DNA of 64,000 nucleotides from Pseudophaeobacter sp965641885 (GCA_965641885.1 OZ282574.1:3534001-3598000), one strand, 5' to 3'. Shown: positions 24,231 to 33,913, counted from the first letter of the stretch. Notes: a model not told the origin generated them from the letters alone. Program-made: numbers and translations.

Positions 24231-24932
24231 ATGTTTCGAGCGGGTTTTCTGGCTCTGACGCTCTGCTTTGCGCTGCTGCCCCAGAGCGCCCTGTCCGGAG
24301 CCTGGAAACGCGCGCTCGGAACAGGATTTGCCGCGACCAGCTTTGCCCTGCGCAATACAGATCAGGGCCTCACAACCGAATTTGGCTATCACCGCGACTT
24401 TGGCCTCAACAGCCGGTTCGATTTGGGGATCGACCTCAATCAGGTCGGGTCACAGTCCGGCCACGCCCTGCTTTTTGCCCGCCTGCCGTTGCGGCAACGC
24501 CCAAATGCAACGCGGCTTGCAACCGAGTTGGCCCTCGGCGGCAACCACAGCCAGGGTGTCTGGCAGCCAATGTATCGACTGACGGTTTCGGCAGGGCGCG
24601 GGTTTGCAACCCGCCAAGGTAACCTCTGGGGCAATCTCGATCTGATCTATGAGAAGCGCGGCGATGCCCAACATGCCTTGTGGAAACTGGATGGCAGTTT
24701 CGGCCTGACCACCGGGCGGCGGCTGTCGCCTCTGCTGCAAATCGAAACCGCCTTTGGCAATGGCACCGATTTCAGCTACGCGATCACCCCCTCCATACGC
24801 CTCAGCCTCTCTGGCCTTTCGCTTCCGGCTCCGAAGGTTTTTGAAACCAGCGAATTGGTCATCGGGATTGAATACCGCCAGGCCAAAACCCAAAGTCTCG
24901 GCCTGAAGATCGCCCTGTGGCAGCGCTTTTAA
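24231..24932 (+). CDS. Exported beta-strand-rich protein, probably outer-membrane
   Basis: A 233-residue protein with a signal peptide (FLALTLCFALLPQSALSG). The rest alternates hydrophobic and polar residues in 10-residue strands (SRFDLGIDLNQVG, ALLFARLPLRQR, ELVIGIEYRQAKT, LGLKIALWQRF), ending with phenylalanine, the classic signal for the outer-membrane barrel machinery. I infer an 8-10 stranded barrel. The family is not recognised. ATG at 24231 begins the signal peptide; the frame extends 21 codons upstream without a ribosome site. Confidence 0.65.
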   Translation: MFRAGFLALTLCFALLPQSALSGAWKRALGTGFAATSFALRNTDQGLTTEFGYHRDFGLNSRFDLGIDLNQVGSQSGHALLFARLPLRQRPNATRLATELALGGNHSQGVWQPMYRLTVSAGRGFATRQGNLWGNLDLIYEKRGDAQHALWKLDGSFGLTTGRRLSPLLQIETAFGNGTDFSYAITPSIRLSLSGLSLPAPKVFETSELVIGIEYRQAKTQSLGLKIALWQRF

Positions 24933-25046
24933 CCCCAACACTCCGGGCCGGAGCGCTGGGGCTGGAACAGTAGTGACAACAGCTAAAACAGAGCCATGGC
25001 GGTGGCGGACACGCGCCGCCGCCACCCCGCAACTCTGAACGGCTTG

Positions 25047-27332
25047 CTACTTGTCGACGCGCACCACCACCTGCACCTCACCGCGCAGGCTCTCTCCCCA
25101 GTTCAGGCGGATCTGGTCATCATTGCTGCCCTGCTCAAGCTGCACATAGGGCATTGCATACCTGAACGTGCCGGACGCATTTCGGATTGGACCAATCGCC
25201 GTTACCGCATCCACTGCCCGTGCATTGCCCTGAAACGGCAGGTTGCCAGAGGTCTGCACCGTCCAGGTGTTTGAATTAGAGGACTGCACATGGCGCACCC
25301 GCAAAGGGCTTGCGACGATCGCCGTGATGCCGTGAAAGGTATTGCCCTCAAAGAACACCGATTTGCAGCGCCCGAAATCCAGATCCGAAAAGCTGGTGTC
25401 CACCCGGTCAGCCCGGTCAATACTGCCGTTGATGGAGCGGAACTTGTTGCCCGAGATGCTAACCCCATTGAGGAAATGACCCGTGCCATAGGGCTTTACC
25501 ACGATATAGCTGAACCAGGGAGCAACATGGCTCGACAAAAACACATTGTCGGTGATCGACAGCGCGCTAAAGGAAAACCCAGTATTGAAATCAGGGGCCG
25601 GATCCTGCTCGTTGGTCCACTCGATAAAGCAGTTGTCGACATAGTTGTCTGACACAGTGGTTGAGCAATAGGTCGAGGCCAGGATCAGGCCCGCCGTACG
25701 CACACCGGCTGTGGTGTCGTCGCCCTGAAAGAAGTGGTTGCCTGCGATGGTATTGTTTGCCCCGGCCAGCAGCGCAAAATGCCGGAATTTGGTGACGCGA
25801 TTGTTGCGCAGCTTGGCGTCATTGGCATTGACGTTGATCCCGACGCTGCTGCGGTCCTCCACATCCAGCGCCTCCTCTGCCGACAGGAATTGGCAATTGT
25901 CCACCAGAATACCCTGACAGCCTGACCCGATAGAGGTGATCCCCCGATCCTTTGGCCGCGAGATAAAACAGTGATCCAGGCTAAAAACCGTCCCCGCTGC
26001 GGGAAGACGCAGCGCGCTGCAATGCGAGTTACACTGGATCTCAATCTCCGTCATGCCAAATTTGCTCAGCGCACTGAAGCCGCTGAAATCCAACATGTAT
26101 TTGAAGCTCTTGAAGGTAAACTGCTGCGTGCCCGAGGCATCATATAGCGGCGCACTCAGGGTGATTTCGCCGGTGCCTATGTTTTTGCTGCGCACATAGA
26201 TCTCACGCCCGACGCCACTGCCTTCGACGAGGGAGCCCACCGCAATATTGGCGATATTGTTCACATTCGTCAGCGTGCGCGGGTCACTTGGATTGTAGGT
26301 GGCCCGCTCGGTCCAGGTATCGGTATCCCAGGCCGCCCCCCCCGAGGCCGCCAGCTGGCCATTACGGATCACCCGCCGGGTTGAATACGAGGTGCGGTTG
26401 GGAACTGCGGCCTGCATATCAATCGGCTCGGTCACGGTGATCATCCGCCCCGCCAGATCAAGGGATTCATGATCCGACGAATTCAGCAGCGCCTGAAAGG
26501 CCTTCTTAAAGCCCAGCTCTTCATTGTCAAAGGCGGCAGCATAGGAGGGAAAGTCGAAATTTTTGCGTAACAGCAACATCTTGTTTGTGGCCATGCGCAG
26601 GCTGCCCTCAAAGAAGACCGGGTTATTCAAAGACACCGTGTCGCCCAGAAAGAACCGTCCTGCAGGCACCAGGATCTGCCGTCCATCCGCCGCCGCATCC
26701 GCCGCCTCAAAGGCTGCAGTGTTATCTGTGGCATTATCCCCAACGGCGCCATAATCCAGCACATCCACAACGCTGATCATATCGCGCAAAAAGGCGCTGG
26801 TGATGTCGATGATTTCAATGTCGTCAATCCGGACAACACCGCCGTTGGGACCGATCAGGTCGAGCCCCAAATGCCCATAGGTGGCGGCGCGGCCCCAGGG
26901 CATATCCACCCCAGTGCGCGCGCCCGTGCCAACGATAGCGGTCACTTCAACCACGGATCCATAGGTGGTCAGGGTGGTGCTGCCGCCCACTTCGGTCACG
27001 CCACCCACATGTGAATCGCTGTCATCGCCGGCCCAACCGGCGATGCGTACTGTCGGCAGCGCGCCGCTAATTGCCTTGATGCGCGCCTTCACCTGCAGAT
27101 AGCAGCCCGGCAATAGCGGCGTCTTGCCCATGTAGCGCAGCTTTTGGGTCGATTGCAGTTTCTGCAACTCCATACAGCCGGCAAAATCAGCATCCGCCAC
27201 CACAATCGCAGCGTTGGGCACCCCATCATAGGTATCAGACCCCGGCGTTCCATCGCCACTCGACCAGACATCCAGCCCCGCCTCAAACTCCGGCGGCATC
27301 ACGTCAAGACCCGCAGTAATCACCTTATTCAT
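25047..27332 (-). CDS. Large right-handed beta-helix (pectate-lyase-superfamily) protein
   Basis: A 761-residue protein. An N-terminal beta-sandwich-like module (about 1-190) is followed by the polysaccharide-processing/tailspike signature VVDVLDYGAVGDNATDNTAAFEAA (given here in part) and a long series of beta-helix coils rich in asparagine turns (VDNCQFLSAEEALDVEDRS, LRNNRVTKF, NTIAGNHFFQ, TTVSDNYVDNC, ISGNKFRSI). This architecture occurs in glycoside hydrolases, lyases and phage tailspikes. No signal peptide is obvious, which fits a secreted type I substrate or a phage-like protein. ATG at 27332 follows GGAAAGGG. It sits 385 bp downstream of lysK on the same strand. Substrate unknown. Confidence 0.8.
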   Translation of the reverse strand: MNKVITAGLDVMPPEFEAGLDVWSSGDGTPGSDTYDGVPNAAIVVADADFAGCMELQKLQSTQKLRYMGKTPLLPGCYLQVKARIKAISGALPTVRIAGWAGDDSDSHVGGVTEVGGSTTLTTYGSVVEVTAIVGTGARTGVDMPWGRAATYGHLGLDLIGPNGGVVRIDDIEIIDITSAFLRDMISVVDVLDYGAVGDNATDNTAAFEAADAAADGRQILVPAGRFFLGDTVSLNNPVFFEGSLRMATNKMLLLRKNFDFPSYAAAFDNEELGFKKAFQALLNSSDHESLDLAGRMITVTEPIDMQAAVPNRTSYSTRRVIRNGQLAASGGAAWDTDTWTERATYNPSDPRTLTNVNNIANIAVGSLVEGSGVGREIYVRSKNIGTGEITLSAPLYDASGTQQFTFKSFKYMLDFSGFSALSKFGMTEIEIQCNSHCSALRLPAAGTVFSLDHCFISRPKDRGITSIGSGCQGILVDNCQFLSAEEALDVEDRSSVGINVNANDAKLRNNRVTKFRHFALLAGANNTIAGNHFFQGDDTTAGVRTAGLILASTYCSTTVSDNYVDNCFIEWTNEQDPAPDFNTGFSFSALSITDNVFLSSHVAPWFSYIVVKPYGTGHFLNGVSISGNKFRSINGSIDRADRVDTSFSDLDFGRCKSVFFEGNTFHGITAIVASPLRVRHVQSSNSNTWTVQTSGNLPFQGNARAVDAVTAIGPIRNASGTFRYAMPYVQLEQGSNDDQIRLNWGESLRGEVQVVVRVDK

Positions 27333-27650
27333 CCCAAAACCCTTTCCAGCAGCGCGCACGCATATCGCCATCCAGAGCTAATGATCCCGTCTTAAAACCA
27401 GCCAAGCACAGCGCGCGCCGCCTGCGCACCCCCTCATCCGCTTTGCTTTGGAGCCGCCCATCGCCTGAGGACCGCCCGGCAGGGAAAGGCGGCTGCCAAA
27501 GCCAAATCGCCGAGGGCCCCCGCCCCTTTGGGGTGGGGAGACGGCTATTTTGCTTGTCAGGCAGATGGCGCCCCTGCCAGGACCTCAAACAGGCGACGGG
27601 TGGCTTCAAAGCTTTGCTTGGGTGGGCCCCAGAGCCAAAGGACCTCTTCA
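27333..27650. other. Intergenic DNA between lysK and the beta-helix gene
   Basis: No gene seen. A G/C-rich stem (27518-27526 with 27530-27538, one G-U, 3-base loop) lies midway, in addition to the lysK terminator. Confidence 0.4.
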
Positions 27651-27679
27651 AACAAAAAGGAGCGCCCGAAGGGCGCCCC
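27651..27679 (-). terminator. Rho-independent terminator of lysK
   Basis: On the minus strand GGGGCGCCC (27679-27671), loop TTC, GGGCGCTCC (27667-27659), then TTTTTGTT, 39 bp past the lysK stop. Confidence 0.88.
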
Positions 27680-27717
27680 ATGTTCTTGAACCTTTTGCCG
27701 TCCGACCGGATCTTGCC

Positions 27718-29361
27718 TCAGGAGGCTTCAGCGCTCAGAGCCCGATCAATCAGGGCAATGGTTTCTTCAACACCGTACAGAGCGATAAAGCCGCCAAAAC
27801 GCGGTCCCTGGCTGGCGCCCAGCAGCACCTCGTAGATGGCTGTGAACCAGTTGCGCAGCGGCTCAAACCCGTGGATCTTGCCAATGGCAAAGACCACGGA
27901 CTGCAGGAACTCTTCATCCGCAAAATCAGCGGCTGGCAGCGGATCTTCATTGCCCGCAATCTGGTTCTTTTTGGCAATCGCAGCAAGGGCGGCCTCTGGT
28001 GATTTCAACGCATCCGCCAGATCCTGCAGCGCCAGACGTTCCTCCGCGCTGGGAGCACGGAAGACTTTTGTCGGTTTGACGTAGTCGTTGAAATAGGCCA
28101 CCGCAAAGCCCGCCGCCTGATCCATCGCCGGATTGCTTTCAGGCGTCGCATCGGGGGCGTATTTATTGATAAAGCCCCACATGGTGGCCTTGTCTTCGGC
28201 GCTGGAGGCAGAGGCCAGGTTCAACAGCATGCTGAACGGCACCACCATATCCGATTTTGGCACGTTACCGCCGTGGATGTGCCAAACCGGATTGTTCAGC
28301 TGCGCCTTCAGGTCCTGTGTTTCATAGGCCCGCAGCTGCTGGTGATACTCATCCACCGCCTTGGGGATAACGTCAAAATGCATCCGCTTGGCGGTTTTGG
28401 GCTTGAGGTACATGAAATAGGACAGGCTCTCGGCGCTGGCATAGGTCAGCCATTCATCAATCGAGATACCATTGCCCGAGGTTTTCGAGATCTTCTGACC
28501 ATTGGCATCCAGAAACAGCTCGTAGCTGAAATGGTCCGGGGCGCGATGGCCGAGGATACGGCAGATCTTGTCGTAGATTGGCGTATTGGTGCTGTGGTCC
28601 TTGCCGTACATCTCAAAGTCGACCTCGAGCGCCGCCCAGCGGGCGCCAAAATCCGGCTTCCACTGCAGCTTCACATTGCCGCCGGTCACAGGCACGGTCC
28701 ACTCGCGGCCCTCTTCGTCATCAAAGGTGATGGTGTAGTTTTCCGCATCGACCTTCTTTACCGGCACATAGAGCACCCGCCCGGTTTCAGGGTGGAAGGG
28801 CAAAAAGATCGAATAGGTCTGACGCCGCTCTTCGCGCAGCGAGGCCAGCATCACCGCCATGATCTCATCGTATTTATCAACGGCGCGTTTCAGCACCGCA
28901 TCAAACTGTCCCGAGCCGTAGAATTCGGTGGCAGAATAGAATTCATACTCGAACCCAAAGGTATCAAGAAAGCGCCGCAGCATGGCGTTGTTGTGGTGGC
29001 CAAAGCTCTCATGCGTACCAAAAGGATCCGGCACCGAGGTCAGCGGCCGTTGCAGATGCTCCGTCAGGCTGTCGGGATTGGGCACATTGCTAGGCACCTT
29101 GCGCATGCCGTCCAGATCGTCGGAAAAACACACCAGTTTGGTGGGGATGTCACTGATCACCTCAAAGGCGGTTTTGATCATCGTGGTGCGGGCCACCTCG
29201 CCAAAGGTGCCGATATGCGGCAGGCCCGAGGGGCCATAGCCGGTTTCAAACAAGACAAAGCCCTTCTCCGGCGCGCCCTTGGCATAGCGTTTGAGCACCC
29301 GGCGGGCTTCTTCAAACGGCCAGGCTTTGCTCGCAAGAGCGGTTTCGCGCAGATCAGACAT
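27718..29361 (-). CDS. lysK: Lysyl-tRNA synthetase, class I
   Basis: A 547-residue class I synthetase that charges tRNA-Lys; unusual among bacteria, which mostly use the unrelated class II enzyme, but standard in alphaproteobacteria. The HIGH-type motif is GPSGLPHIGTFGE, and the KMSKS-type motif is GQKISKTSGNG. The C-terminal half is helical (anticodon cage). ATG at 29361 follows GGAGAAC; an upstream in-frame start would add 13 residues. It is followed by a strong terminator. Confidence 0.96.
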   Translation of the reverse strand: MSDLRETALASKAWPFEEARRVLKRYAKGAPEKGFVLFETGYGPSGLPHIGTFGEVARTTMIKTAFEVISDIPTKLVCFSDDLDGMRKVPSNVPNPDSLTEHLQRPLTSVPDPFGTHESFGHHNNAMLRRFLDTFGFEYEFYSATEFYGSGQFDAVLKRAVDKYDEIMAVMLASLREERRQTYSIFLPFHPETGRVLYVPVKKVDAENYTITFDDEEGREWTVPVTGGNVKLQWKPDFGARWAALEVDFEMYGKDHSTNTPIYDKICRILGHRAPDHFSYELFLDANGQKISKTSGNGISIDEWLTYASAESLSYFMYLKPKTAKRMHFDVIPKAVDEYHQQLRAYETQDLKAQLNNPVWHIHGGNVPKSDMVVPFSMLLNLASASSAEDKATMWGFINKYAPDATPESNPAMDQAAGFAVAYFNDYVKPTKVFRAPSAEERLALQDLADALKSPEAALAAIAKKNQIAGNEDPLPAADFADEEFLQSVVFAIGKIHGFEPLRNWFTAIYEVLLGASQGPRFGGFIALYGVEETIALIDRALSAEAS

Positions 29362-29487
29362 CTTGTTCTCCATCAACGGCCCAGACAGCCGCAAAATCAT
29401 AACCCACTGCCCTTTGCAGCAGGTCGGACCGGTCTATGGCGCAGATGCAGCATGAGTCAATGAAGAGAGCTGTCGCACAGTCCCGTT

Positions 29488-30387
29488 TCACGCGTTAAAA
29501 CCGGCCTTTTCGATGATCCAATCCATAATTCGCCCCACATCCGCATCTGCGGCGGCCCCGTCACGCAATGACGCATAATAGCCCCGAGTCGAAACCGTGG
29601 CTGCAGCCTCGAGCCGCACCAGCGCGCCTGTCTGCAAAAAACCGTCCAAAATCCCGCCCCAGGCGAGGAAAACCCCCTGCCCTGCCAGCCCCGCATTGAC
29701 CAGCATCGCATAAGAGCTGAAATCCAGAACCCGCGCCGCATGCGGCATCTCCTGGCCGGTCGATTTGAACCAGCTGGGCCAGTCATGCCACTGGCTGCGC
29801 GCCGCCTCCATGGTCAGAAAGGTCATCCGGGAAAAGTCATAGGCCCCGGCCCGCATCTGCATCTGCAGGCGTGACAGATACAGCGGGCTGATGGCGGGAA
29901 AGACCTCATCGCCCAACAAACGCTGCTCGTTTTTCCCGTCGGATCCCGGCAGGCCAAAGCGAATGACCAGATCGCCGGGGCGCACGGCCTCTCCATACTC
30001 CTGGCTTATGATACGAATCGTCACCTCGGGAAAGGCCTGTTCCAGTTCTCCAAGCTGTGGAATCAGCCAGAAGGCGACAAAACCCGAAGGTGCTGTCACC
30101 GTCACAATGCGGGTTTCCACATTCTTTTTGATCTGCGACACAGCACTTTCTATCTGGCCAAAGCCGCTGTGCAAAGCCTGCAGCAGGTCCTTGCCTGCCT
30201 GCGTCATACGCGCTGGTTTGTGACTACGGTCAAACAGGGCGCAGCCCAGCTCTGCCTCCAATGACGCAATCCGGCGCGAAATTGCCGGTTGCGAAACATT
30301 CAGCTCCTGTGCCGCGGCCGTCAGCGTGCCATGACGCGCTGCGGCATAAAACGCCGTGAGCCCGGAGAAGCCTGGTAAACGCTCCAT
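29488..30387 (-). CDS. LysR-family regulator, probable DMSP-responsive regulator of dddW
   Basis: A 299-residue LysR protein; the winged helix-turn-helix covers about residues 5-64 (GTLTAAAQELNVSQPAISRRI), then the effector domain (VTAPSGFVAFWLIPQLGELE), typical of the GcvA-like branch. It is divergent from dddW across 136 bp. In Ruegeria pomeroyi dddW is likewise divergent from a LysR gene and induced by DMSP, so the same circuit is inferred. ATG at 30387 is preferred to one 6 bp upstream because of its better distance to GAGG. Confidence 0.88.
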   Translation of the reverse strand: MERLPGFSGLTAFYAAARHGTLTAAAQELNVSQPAISRRIASLEAELGCALFDRSHKPARMTQAGKDLLQALHSGFGQIESAVSQIKKNVETRIVTVTAPSGFVAFWLIPQLGELEQAFPEVTIRIISQEYGEAVRPGDLVIRFGLPGSDGKNEQRLLGDEVFPAISPLYLSRLQMQMRAGAYDFSRMTFLTMEAARSQWHDWPSWFKSTGQEMPHAARVLDFSSYAMLVNAGLAGQGVFLAWGGILDGFLQTGALVRLEAAATVSTRGYYASLRDGAAADADVGRIMDWIIEKAGFNA

Positions 30388-30523
30388 TAACATAACCTCA
30401 TCGTATATTATACTGCAGCTTTATCCTATTGAGCGACGTGGCAAAAGCCTCTTATCTAACGCAGAACAAAACGACCCACTCACACCAAACCCAGCAGACA
30501 AACCGCAAGGAGGCCCACAGCAC
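30388..30523. promoter_or_regulatory. Divergent promoter region between LysR gene and dddW
   Basis: The AT-rich stretch TATATTATACT (about 30404-30414) offers -10 elements in both directions. A LysR-type T-N11-A site is expected here but I could not single one out. The dddW ribosome site AAGGAGG is at 30507-30513. Confidence 0.45.
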
Positions 30524-31006
30524 ATGCAACCAGATATCACCCTGGACATCACCCCTGAAATCACCACACTCGCGACAGATCTTGGCGATACCGAGCAGCT
30601 CAATCGGGCCTCCAACCTGCCGCATGCGCCACTGGTGGTGGATGCCGCCGACGTACCTCTGTCCAGCGGGGCCGAGGCGGGGTATGGCGAGGTGCGCTGG
30701 CGCACCCTGATCAACAGCTGCTCCGAAAAATCGCGCGACATGGTTCTGGGCATTGCAGAGTTCGAGCCCCACGGTCGTCTCTTGCCGCATCGCCATGACC
30801 CGGCCGAGTTCTATCTGGGGCTCGAAGGCCACGGCTTTGTCACCATTGATGGCATCAGCCATGAAATTCGCCCGGGCGTGGCGATCTATGTGCCTGCCAA
30901 TGCCGAGCACGACACCCGGGCTGGCCCGGACGGGCTGCGCTTTGCCTATGGTTTTGCTGAGGCCCGTTTTGAACAGATCGCCTACCGGTTTACGGCCCAG
31001 AACTAG
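30524..31006 (+). CDS. dddW: DMSP lyase DddW (cupin)
   Basis: Cleaves dimethylsulfoniopropionate to dimethyl sulfide and acrylate. The protein has 160 residues, a single cupin. Metal/catalytic residues His89, His91, Glu95, Tyr97 and His129 (PHRHDPAEFYLG and PANAEHDTR) have spacings 2-4-2-32, the same as I recall for the H81/H83/E87/Y89/H121 set of Ruegeria pomeroyi DddW (152 residues). A divergent LysR gene is present as in that organism. ATG at 30524 has AAGGAGG upstream; the frame is open further upstream without meaning. A plain cupin of other function is the alternative. Confidence 0.85.
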   Translation: MQPDITLDITPEITTLATDLGDTEQLNRASNLPHAPLVVDAADVPLSSGAEAGYGEVRWRTLINSCSEKSRDMVLGIAEFEPHGRLLPHRHDPAEFYLGLEGHGFVTIDGISHEIRPGVAIYVPANAEHDTRAGPDGLRFAYGFAEARFEQIAYRFTAQN

Positions 31007-31130
31007 ATCGCCGGGGAAATCCAGTCATGCCTTTGGCTGTTTCCCGCCAGTTTTGCAAAAATACGCCAGGGCCAGGAGTTGATCCTGCCTCTGGCCATGC
31101 CTATCCTGCCCGCAGCACGCCATAGTGATC

Positions 31131-31154
31131 AACCAGTGCCCCAACCAGTGCCCA
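31131..31154 (+). repeat. 12-bp tandem duplication upstream of TerB-like gene
   Basis: AACCAGTGCCCC (31131-31142) is followed by AACCAGTGCCCA (31143-31154). Confidence 0.8.
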
Positions 31155-31167
31155 AAAAGGATAGCAA

Positions 31168-31590
31168 ATGACCGAGCAAAACGCCCAATCGATGTCTCCA
31201 CAGGACTGTCTGGTGGCCCTGATGGTGGCGGTCTCTGCCTCGGACGAGAACATCCGCACCGCCGAGCTGATCAAGATCCAGTCCGCCGTCAACATGCTGC
31301 CGGTCTTTGCAGATTATGACATCGACCGCATGACCCGTATTTCAAAAACCGTTCTGGACCTGTTTGAACAGGAGGACGGGCTTGAGGCCTTGTTTGGCCT
31401 GATCCGCGACGACCTGCCCGAGCGCCTGTATGAGACCGCCTATGCGCTGGCCTGTGATGTCGCCGCCGCCGATGGTAAGCTGGCCGAGACCGAGCTCGAA
31501 TTCCTCGCCGAGGTGCGCTATGAGCTGAATATCGACCGCCTGCACGCCGCCGCCATCGAACGTGGGGCCCGCGCCCGCCACATGGTCTGA
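31168..31590 (+). CDS. TerB-family (tellurite resistance TerB-like) protein
   Basis: A 140-residue all-helical protein of the TerB fold, which binds metal ions in studied members. Typical pattern: CLVALMVAVSASDENIRTAEL, then YETAYALACDVAAADGKLAE, where the paired (S/A)-A-D-(G/E) motifs are the metal-binding acidic turns. No ter operon is present. ATG at 31168 follows AAAAGGAT. Its role in this genome is unknown; many single TerB-like genes of this kind occur in roseobacters. Confidence 0.8.
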   Translation: MTEQNAQSMSPQDCLVALMVAVSASDENIRTAELIKIQSAVNMLPVFADYDIDRMTRISKTVLDLFEQEDGLEALFGLIRDDLPERLYETAYALACDVAAADGKLAETELEFLAEVRYELNIDRLHAAAIERGARARHMV

Positions 31591-31784
31591 AATCAAAGCC
31601 GCGAGCCGGGGTCGGCACCCGTCATGGCTGCTCCGGGGCGCATTTTGGCACGGCAATCCAATTTAAAGTCGGGGCAATAAAACCGGGGCAAATTGGTCTG
31701 CTCAAATTGCTCGAATGTGGCCCTTAAAGGCCGGCCCCATTCGGCGTTACACTGGGGTCCAGCCAATGCCTTTGGAGCCCAGCC

Positions 31785-33836
31785 ATGAACAAGCCGCTTG
31801 AAATTCGCACCCTGCCCTCGGTCTGCCCCCTGGACTGCCCCGACACCTGCAGCCTGACCGTCAAGGTACAGGGCGACAGCCTGATCGAGGTCAAAGGGTC
31901 AACGGCAAACCCCTATACCGCCAATGTGATCTGCAACAAGGTGGCGCGGTTTTATCCTGAATTTGTGCATGGCAAAGCCCGCCTGACACATCCGCTGAAA
32001 CGGGTGGGGCCACGCGGCGTGGGCCAGTTTGAACGGATCAGCTGGGAGGCGGCGCTGGACATGGTGCATGCGGGCTTTTCACAAGCCATCAAAGCCCATG
32101 GCCCGCAATCAGTGCTGCCCTTCAACTATGCCGGCCCCCATGGCGAGCTGGCAGGCGGCTCTATGGACCGGCGGTTCTTTTACAATATGGGCGCCAGCCT
32201 GCTCAATCGCGGGCCTCTGTGTGGCGGTGTCCGGGGCGGTGCCTATGCCAGCGTCTTTGGCGCGGCCTCTGGCATGCCGCCGGTACAGCTGGCGCATTCG
32301 GATCTGGTGCTGATCTGGGGCAACAATGTCACCGTCTCAAATCTGCATCTGGCGCCATTGCTGAAAAAGATGCGCGCACGTGGTGGCGCCGTGGTGGTGA
32401 TCGACCCCAAGCGGATCAAGATCGCGGAACAATGCGACATGCACCTGCAGATCAAACCCGGCACCGACGTGGTGCTTGCCATGGCTCTGGCCGCCGAGCT
32501 GGAGCGGCGTGCGGCGCTGGATCACGCATTTATCGACAAATGGGTCGCAGGATTTGCCCCCTATATGGCGCAGGCACGGCAATACGGCGTGGCGCAGGTG
32601 GTCGAGATCTGCGGCATCAGTGCCGCCGATTTCCACGCGCTGGTGGATCTGATGGTGGCGGCCAAAACCATGGCCTGTTGCTTTGGCAATGGGATTGAGC
32701 GTGGCCGCTCTGGTGGATCAGGCCTGCGCGCCGCCATGGTGCTGCCTGCCCTCATGGGACAGCACGGCAGGCTTGGCGCCGGGGTGATGGCAAAATCCGG
32801 CGTCGCCACGCCAAAGACGCAAGGACGCCTGCATGGCGACCACCTGATCAAAGCAGGCACCCGCACCTTTAACATCGTCGATCTGGCAAATGTGCTGCAG
32901 GACGACAGTCTGGACATCCCGATCAAGGCCACGATGATCTATAACCACAACCCGGTTGCAACCCACCCGGATCAGGCCAATCTGACCCGTGCGCTGATGC
33001 GCGAGGATCTGTTCATTGCCGGCTGTGATGTGGTGATGACCGACAGCATGGCCTATTGCGATGTGATCCTGCCCGCCGCCTCACATTTTGAGTTTGACGA
33101 CATCTACGGCGCCTACGGCCAGAACTACCTGCAACGCGCCGCCCCGGTGATCCCCTGCGTTGGAGAAAGCCTGCCCAATACCGAGATCTTCCGCCGTCTG
33201 GCCCAGCGCTTTGGCTATGACGACCCCGCATTTCAGGCCAGCGATGCCCAGCTGATGGATGAGGCCATTGATGAGACCCATCCGCAGCTTAACGGCCAAC
33301 GCCCCAGCGAGATCCCGCTGGATCGCGCCATCGAAATGAAGGCAGCGGATGGCGAAGACCTCGTCATGTGCAAAAACGTCACTCCGGCCACGCCCTCGGG
33401 CCGGATCGAGCTGTTCAGCCAGAAGTATGAAGATCTTTATGGCTATGGTGTGCCCCGCTATGAGACGGTTGCACAGACCCTGCCCCTGACGCTGATCACC
33501 CCCAGCTCCTCAAAACGTACCAATGCCACCTTTGGCAGCGACCCGGCCTCTACCGGCCCCGAACTGCTCGAGATGCACCCAGAGGACGCCGCGGCGCGCG
33601 GATTGCTCGATGGAGAGATCGTCTCGGTCTGGAATGCGCGGGGCGCGGTCACGCTGCAGCTGCACGTGAGCGATGCCACCCGTCCCGGCGTGCTTTATTC
33701 GCCAAAGGGCACCTGGCGCGGCACCTCGCAGACCGGGTTCACGGTGAACGTGCTGATCCCGGCGGATATCCGCACCGACATTGAGGATGGCGCCTGCTAT
33801 CACGAGACCTTTGTTGAGGTGAAACGGGCGCATTAA
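31785..33836 (+). CDS. Molybdopterin-dependent oxidoreductase, catalytic subunit
   Basis: A 683-residue member of the DMSO reductase / formate dehydrogenase superfamily. The N-terminus has the [4Fe-4S] ligands C-x3-C-x3-C then a later C (CPLDCPDTC, VICNKV). The molybdenum cofactor domains follow (LIWGNNVTVSNLHLAP, VVVIDPKRIKIAEQCD) and the C-terminal dinucleotide-binding domain (RTNATFGSDPASTG, then MHPEDAAARGLLDGE). No signal peptide, so cytoplasmic. No partner subunits (Fe-S, membrane anchor, chaperone) lie nearby, so it is an orphan catalytic subunit. Substrate cannot be inferred. Confidence 0.88.
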   Translation: MNKPLEIRTLPSVCPLDCPDTCSLTVKVQGDSLIEVKGSTANPYTANVICNKVARFYPEFVHGKARLTHPLKRVGPRGVGQFERISWEAALDMVHAGFSQAIKAHGPQSVLPFNYAGPHGELAGGSMDRRFFYNMGASLLNRGPLCGGVRGGAYASVFGAASGMPPVQLAHSDLVLIWGNNVTVSNLHLAPLLKKMRARGGAVVVIDPKRIKIAEQCDMHLQIKPGTDVVLAMALAAELERRAALDHAFIDKWVAGFAPYMAQARQYGVAQVVEICGISAADFHALVDLMVAAKTMACCFGNGIERGRSGGSGLRAAMVLPALMGQHGRLGAGVMAKSGVATPKTQGRLHGDHLIKAGTRTFNIVDLANVLQDDSLDIPIKATMIYNHNPVATHPDQANLTRALMREDLFIAGCDVVMTDSMAYCDVILPAASHFEFDDIYGAYGQNYLQRAAPVIPCVGESLPNTEIFRRLAQRFGYDDPAFQASDAQLMDEAIDETHPQLNGQRPSEIPLDRAIEMKAADGEDLVMCKNVTPATPSGRIELFSQKYEDLYGYGVPRYETVAQTLPLTLITPSSSKRTNATFGSDPASTGPELLEMHPEDAAARGLLDGEIVSVWNARGAVTLQLHVSDATRPGVLYSPKGTWRGTSQTGFTVNVLIPADIRTDIEDGACYHETFVEVKRAH

Positions 33837-33863
33837 AAGAGCTGGAAAGCCAAAGGTTGCAGG

Positions 33864-33910
33864 CTGATCCAGGCTGAGGTTTGGATCAGAGGCCGCGAGC
33901 CACAGGCCTC
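33864..33910. terminator. Two small dyads between convergent genes
   Basis: CTGATCC/GGATCAG (33864-33870, 33883-33889) and GAGGCC/GGCCTC (33889-33894, 33905-33910) lie between the stops of the oxidoreductase and the PBP4 gene. No U-tract; weak evidence. Confidence 0.35.
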
Positions 33911-33913
33911 GCC

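Noticed and set aside
28273..29463. 396-codon plus-strand frame opposite lysK
   Set aside because: Shadow of class I lysyl-tRNA synthetase.
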